A stretch of DNA of 64,000 nucleotides from Branchiostoma floridae (Eukaryota > Chordata > Leptocardii > Amphioxiformes > Branchiostomatidae), in the NCBI RefSeq assembly GCF_000003815.2, contig NC_049994.1, forward strand, positions 13,501,039 through 13,565,038. The letters run 5' to 3'. The position numbers were made by a program, and so were the translations under genes. Position 1 is the stretch's first letter; each line of letters starts with the position of its first letter. Positions 58,601 through 64,000 of this stretch are shown here, in pieces. Below the pieces are notes generated by a model. It saw only the letters and a program-made list of their open reading frames with translations. It was not told the DNA's origin and made no database searches.

Positions 58601-61256
58601 GACTATGACTAAGCCAGGGCTGTCACAGACTTGGTTAATTTTTCTCCTATTTGATTGGGAATTATTTCCCAGCCATCTTCTTTGTCATCGTCTGTCGCTG
58701 TTTAGACGTTTGAAGGGTGGGCGACAACAACAAAAAAAGCGTTCTGATGATGCTATGCAGTCGTCACGAGGCCTATCTCGATGAAATCCCACGCCGCCAG
58801 TTCAGGGATAACACGGACGTCAAAGTGTCTGCTATCAATTTAAATGTAATTATTTCGGCACACACACCTGCACCTGGCTGCCCACCTTTTTGCCAGATTG
58901 CTCTCCTTCACTCAGCCCCCTGCTCACACTTTCATTATCCAACTAAGTCAACATTTGCTGGCGCTTCATTTCCGAGTAACCTTTGAAACATCGTCCTCCA
59001 AATTCGGGGCTTAACAGCGAGGCTAAAAGGAACGTAACTCTGCCTCACCCTGCCAAGGTGACCCCCGCACTAATCTTTCCTACCACATTAAAAGAGCGGT
59101 TTCCACCTCAAAGTAATGTACCAATTAATATCCACTCTTACTCCTCTCTGCACTTTATGGCATGGAGTAGCCAACGGCATAAATTTTCACCTCTTGACTT
59201 GATCGCGGTGCGAGTTTCGGCGTTTCGCAGGTCTTGCAGGTGGATTATTTTCTCCAGGATGTGGGAGCACACCTTGTGGTCGGAGTGAGGCTCCAGGCCC
59301 TTCAACACAATTGCTGTGAGGGCTTTTGAGGCAGGGTGGCCCTTCACACGTGGCGGCCCCCTTTCTTTACCTGTAACAGGAGCCCCCTGTCCGTGTGCTC
59401 CATTGTTTGTCTGGGTACACGCAACACCTGAGTTCTCGACGAGCTTTCCTTTGTTCGCTGGGGATAACGTTACAGTTTGAGGTGATAGTATTTTGATTGG
59501 TTGTAGCCTAAACTCACGAGGAGGTTGTTAAGTTGTGAAGAGAGTTGGTGGAGAGAAAAGTTTGCCGTGCGGTCCCGGCGTTGTTGACGTGTGGCAGGGG
59601 CTTAGACAGGCCCAGACAGACGGGTATTTGGCAAGGTTTGGCTGATAGAAAAAGGTGCCAATGTTAAATACCTGGTGGCTCCGACTTATCGGCAGCTTTT
59701 ATTGCAAAGTCAGGCCCGGTGCTTATTGAAATTCCGTTTGGCGTCAGCCCTGGTTTTATCGTCCGTGAATTCCGGACAAACTAAAAAGGTGTTTTTGAAA
59801 GCACCGGCGGCCACAAAGCGAGGTGGGCTGAAAGCAGGCATCCTTGTAGGTAATGGGGCGACTATAAAAGGGACTCCAAATCACCTGTGCCTCGTGTTTG
59901 TCAGTAAGGAATAAAAGGGGGCCGGGAATAAAGAAGAATAAAAGCTGCATCTGTGCAACAGTCCATACGAGTGGGGATGAAAAAGGTACGCCGACTACAA
60001 AGGGATGCCAGGTGGACGGAGAGAGACGCATACAGGGACACCTAAATTAAGAGGGAGGGACCATTTGGGCACGGGAGAGGCCATCCCATGGAGACATTGT
60101 TGTTGTTGATGTATATGCTGGAAATGTCCCATTGTCAGGTGGAGATGTCTCTACACACCTTTCTCTGCCGCTTCACGGTTGGTTTGGGGGGTGAGTGGGG
60201 AGGGGGCAGATGTCAGCGCGTGTGATCCATTCAACAATCGTCCCCCGGGCAGGCGCGACACTGCGCTGCCCCCCGCTCTTTTGTGAGGCGCGGAGTCATC
60301 ACCCATTGTCCTGTTGCACGTAATAGCTCCAGCCCACCTACCATACAGTCTACCCACAGCAGCGGGAACAACAACAAGCCCTCACTGATAACTTTTACAG
60401 CCTTGCCGGTGATTCTTCCCAACTCCTGTTAATCAGTTTGATGGCATGGCAACTAACGACTCCACATTAATGCCTGTTTATCCAGCGATTTCCAGATTTG
60501 TTTATACGGAGCCCAAGCACAGGAAAACACCCTAACCTTTGATAGCAGCCAGGAATGCACAAACTTTATCAGAGGCTGGCGCCAGGCTCCACCTTACTTA
60601 GTCTACCTGGGGGGAGTTTACGTGACGGTTCAGAGGAACTTGCCCGACGGTTCGGGGGTGTTGATGTTCCTATCAGTCGTACCTGGCAGGAAGGACCGGG
60701 GGTTGTTGATGATCTGGGCGCCAGCTGGGAAGGGAAGGGGCACACGTCACGTTTCCTCCCCACCTTTCTGGCAGCGTTTATCTGCCTTCCTCTCCTGCCG
60801 GCTTTCATAAGGTGCATCCGACTGCCGCCTTTTTGGGCCACTTTTCCGCCACCGACTTTTGACATGTGGGCGTCCCTTTGGCAGGACTTGAAAGGGGAGG
60901 GTTTTTCGAACTTGGGATATCCTTGTGTGGCAGGGATGATTTAAAGTGGTTGGGTCAAGGTGCGGGTTTTGATGTGCAGTGACCATTCAGTCTGATAAAA
61001 CCTTTTCTGGCACAGCTTTTTCCTTTTCGTTTTGTTTATCGGCAGGGAAAAGTGAAACTCGAACTTGCTGTATTGTTGATGGAAAGGCAAGGAAAGGTGT
61101 GTTTTGGTGCTGCACTCTGCAGAACACGTCAGTAACACAGTGCCATGGACAGAACATGTTGTTTATTTCTCTTATATATTTGGCACTAAAATGTCGGCCT
61201 AGAAACTGAGACAAGCCATCAAGGCTAGGACTTACAAAGTGGCCAACACAAACCTG

Positions 61257-61602
61257 TCAAGTGCTTTGACAAAATAAAGCAAACAGGTAAAACTAAAAGC
61301 GGAAAAAAAAATCAGTGATGGGTTCCACAAGGTTGTCTGTTTTGTGTACCAGAATCAAAAGAAGAGGACACCAAAGCAACTGTGTACTTAATTAAAGTCA
61401 GAAATGTTAATTCAAGTGCTTTGACAAAATAAAGCAAACAGGTCACTCTCTGTCAGTCAGTCTATACAGACTATGACAGCAAACAGGTAAAAGTAAAAGA
61501 GAAAAAAACATTGATTGGTCCCACAAGGTTGTCTGGTTTGTGTACCAAAAGAAGGGAGCATCAAAGCAACTGTGTACTTAATTAAAGTCAGAAATGTTAA
61601 TT
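61257..61602. repeat. 155-bp tandem duplication in ZEB intron 1
   Basis: TCAAGTGCTTTGACAAAATA at 61257 recurs at 61412. Both units continue through AAAGCAAACAGGT, CCACAAGGTTGTCTG, TGTGTACC, AAAGCAACTGTGTACTTAAT and GTCAGAAATGTTAATT. The second unit has an extra insertion (TCTGTCAGTCAGTC region). Confidence 0.9.
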
Positions 61603-62182
61603 TCACCCTGCACTGTTAATGGCGTGTGTCTAATCAGTTGTGCCATTTACCCCATAAGGAGTGGCAAACAAACCTGGGACCCCCCACATCCTGTCAAAAG
61701 TAGTCCCGCTCACTTCTGGTCCTCACTCGACACTTTTCACACCTCGCTCTCCCAGCCAAATGTTCCCCCTGTCACCGGTGCTCCCGAGTTAAGGTGCTCG
61801 GGACACGTATTCGCACCTACCTCACACCTAGGTTTGTTTTCTCTGGCATACCTCAGCGTCTACTCCTAGGGATGTTTGCTATCGGTTTACCTTCCTCTGT
61901 GCCAAGGTACCAGGCTTCTAGAGCTCTCCATAAGTCATTTCCTAATTTGTCAAGGTATGGCATGTTGTCCCCTACCTCAACCCCCGTGGGGCCTGGTGAA
62001 TGTATCGACCTGCCAGGTGAAGATAAAGCCCAACCCCTGGCGTAAAGGGCTTGGTAACCCGATCCTCACGGCTTTCCTGGTTGTTTAGATCTCCTCCTGT
62101 GTACCTGTTCCAGGACCTTCATACTGGAGCTGTGAAGAACCGGCCTGAAAGTGAAACACCTTCTTAGACTTAGACTAGTGAC

Positions 62183-62452
62183 AGTAGAGTAGAGTTCTTT
62201 AGGCAGGTAGAAATTCTAGTTTCCAGGTTGGACAATTCACTGTCAGACATTTCTGGTTTGGATTGCATTGCCTAGTTCAAAGGTGGAGAGAGCTATTGAA
62301 GCCGGGCTGACATACCTTCTTTATGGCTTAGAGTAGAGTAGAATTCTTTAGGCAGGTAGAAATTGTAGTATCCAGGTTGGGACGCTCTCAGAAGTTCAAT
62401 TCAATGTCTGACATTTCTGCTTTTAGACTGCAGTGCCTTATTCAAAGGTGAC
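62183..62452. repeat. ~148-bp tandem duplication in ZEB intron 1
   Basis: AGTAGAGTAGA[G/A]TTCTTTAG, GGCAGGTAGAAATT, CAGGTTGG, GTC[A/T]GACATTTCTG and TTCAAAGGTG occur in the same order in both units (from about 62183 and 62331). Each unit carries one CAGGTA site. Confidence 0.8.
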
Positions 62453-64000
62453 TTGGGCAAGAAAGCATCATCATTCTGCTGCCTGGTATACCATATTGCA
62501 TTGTAAAGCTGCGGACTCCGACAGCTGGTTATAACACCTTGATATTTTAAGATTGGAGTGCTGGATTCTAAGGTGTGTCCCTGTTAGTGGTTGGTTAGGC
62601 TGTCGGTATGCATGTGGTGTGAGTGTGCGGAAGGGAAACTCCTGGTGGGACCAACCTCCGAGATGTCCCAATTTGCTTACACATCAAACAAAACAGGCCA
62701 AACGGTTACACTGACCAGGAAATCATGTGCCCCTGACTCACCCATCCTCCTAGGTGAGCACATACAAAGGACACCCCCCCCCCCCGCACCAGCCTTCACA
62801 ATCCCACAGACAAGGGAAAGTCATCGGGACAATTTTTCCCACGTCATGCCGCTGGCATTCGGTCAGGCAACCTTTCTCACCTATCCTTTTATTTGTAGAT
62901 CACGGGACGGGGGTTATTTGCAGACTCAGTGTGTGTGAAGGAGTCAGAATGCATTTTCAGGACTGCCGAGTTCAAAGAAGCCTCTGTTAGGTCTTTATTT
63001 GGCCATTGGTGTTCACATGACACGGTACCATGCCCCATCTTGTGTTGACTTCTCGCCAAACCAACAACGTAATGTCTAACCCAGACGTTACAGCTTCAAA
63101 CATGACACACAGCTTGCACCAGGTGGAAGATTTTCTGCTGGTAACACTTCCGCTCAGGTTGTTTTTCTTCTTCCTCTGCTGATCAGATCAAATCAAAGCT
63201 TGCATTGTCACCTGGAAGTGACTGGGTGCCTCTAGTCTCTCTGCGTCCTGGTGTCTCTGGGATCTTTGAGCCCCTGGTACCAACTGACACAGTATACATC
63301 ACATTATTACAAAACATCAATAAGGCCATACCAATACATTTCTTTGGTTTTCAGACATTTTAGAGTAAAAATAAAGTAAGAGAACAACATAAAACTAGAG
63401 GAACTTGAGGAAAACTTGAATGTAGCTTCTGTTTACAAATTTATTTCAAATTTTTTTAAAGTTTGCTGCTTCTTCGAGTTTGCAGTAGGATCAGTAATAG
63501 CAACACCTTGGAAGTTTTAAAACACCATGAAAATTTCAAAACTCATGTTGTATGTTCACTACCTGAAACTTTGTGTACCAAGGTATGCACATTTCCAATA
63601 GACGTTTATGTTATTATGACTCTTTCACTTCTGGATCATTTTTTAAGAATCAGATATGAAAACCGAGGAATTGAATTGGTGTGGCCCATAACGTCACACG
63701 TTGGCAGCAGGCATAGGTGTCCCTGACTGTAGGAATTCAGCCCCCAAACCACGTAGTACACCAGTCTCCATGTCCTGTCCTCCAGTATGCTGGACATCCC
63801 AGTTATGCCGGGCATCTCGGTTCGGTAACGTATATTCCGTGGACTCGCAACTACTGTGCAAATAGTAGTTATGCAGTGCCCGTGTAACAAATTGTTCTGT
63901 GGTTACAAAAACTTGGTTACAGAAACAAGGATGGCTGTTTGGGAAGGTGATGCATTAATTAACATCATGGTCTTAATTAAGGGAATCTGGAGGGATGATT

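Larger units (their letters stand above)
55674..64000 (+). promoter_or_regulatory. ZEB: ZEB intron 1 (partial), rich in CAGGTG/CAGGTA E2-boxes
   Basis: No coding exon was recognised in this 8.3 kb. By eye I count 13 CACCTG/CAGGTG and 18 TACCTG/CAGGTA sites, against about four of each expected by chance at equal base frequencies. A tight cluster CACCTGCACCTGGCTGCCCACCT lies at about 58866-58888. These are the sites bound by ZEB and Snail proteins, so an autoregulated enhancer or silencer region is a reasonable inference. The intron continues past the right edge. Confidence 0.5.

Noticed and set aside
60555-60944. 129-codon ORF in the ZEB intron
   Set aside because: GC-rich intronic sequence; overlapping ORFs of similar length on the other strand, no conserved motif, no splice support.

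Overview
This window is animal nuclear DNA. It has intron-rich genes with GT-AG splice sites, conserved chordate gene families, and dense small inverted-repeat transposons. Taken together it looks like an invertebrate deuterostome, most likely an amphioxus (Branchiostoma). That assignment is inferred from gene content and repeat style; no species-diagnostic sequence was available to check it.

Layout. (1) 1-10126: two related, unrecognised genes lie head to head. The first runs off the left edge on the minus strand (ATG at 528). The second, on plus (6492-10126), reads as a four-exon single-pass membrane protein. The 6 kb between them is full of transposon relics. (2) 11074-25345: TBC1D5 on plus, a Rab GTPase-activating protein of the retromer and autophagy pathways. 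It has 20 coding exons that stay in phase, and a candidate promoter with a CLEAR/E-box and a YY1 site. (3) 28022-41907: a very large C2H2 zinc-finger gene on minus. A tiny first exon encodes a RRKQxxP (NuRD-recruitment) start, followed by acidic exons, two fingers, a long degenerate decapeptide array and about eleven more fingers. Two near-identical TATA-promoter/start-codon modules lie inside it and could give N-termini lacking the motif. (4) 44381-45964: a single-exon 17-finger C2H2 gene on minus. (5) 47804-50573: a membrane-anchored RING-CH (MARCH family) ubiquitin ligase on plus. (6) 55589-64000: the CpG-rich first exon of a ZEB (zfh1) gene on plus, then the start of a long first intron to the right edge. 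That intron is strongly enriched in CAGGTG/CAGGTA, the site ZEB proteins bind.

How they relate. TBC1D5 and the MARCH ligase both act on endosomal membrane traffic. The large zinc-finger gene and ZEB are nuclear, and both begin with a short exon carrying RRKQxxP and ending in a phase-1 donor. The window also shows a repeated habit of small local tandem duplication: the 3' end of TBC1D5 exon 12 (three copies), the end of TBC1D5 exon 18, the last finger of the large zinc-finger gene, its promoter module, the 17-finger gene's 3' flank, and two blocks in the ZEB intron. Mobile DNA includes hAT-like elements with 8-bp target duplications, a TA-flanked element, two tRNA-derived SINEs (one with a nested insertion), a LINE fragment and several snap-back elements.

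All exon joins, motif counts and alignments were made by eye. No database search or transcript evidence was available.
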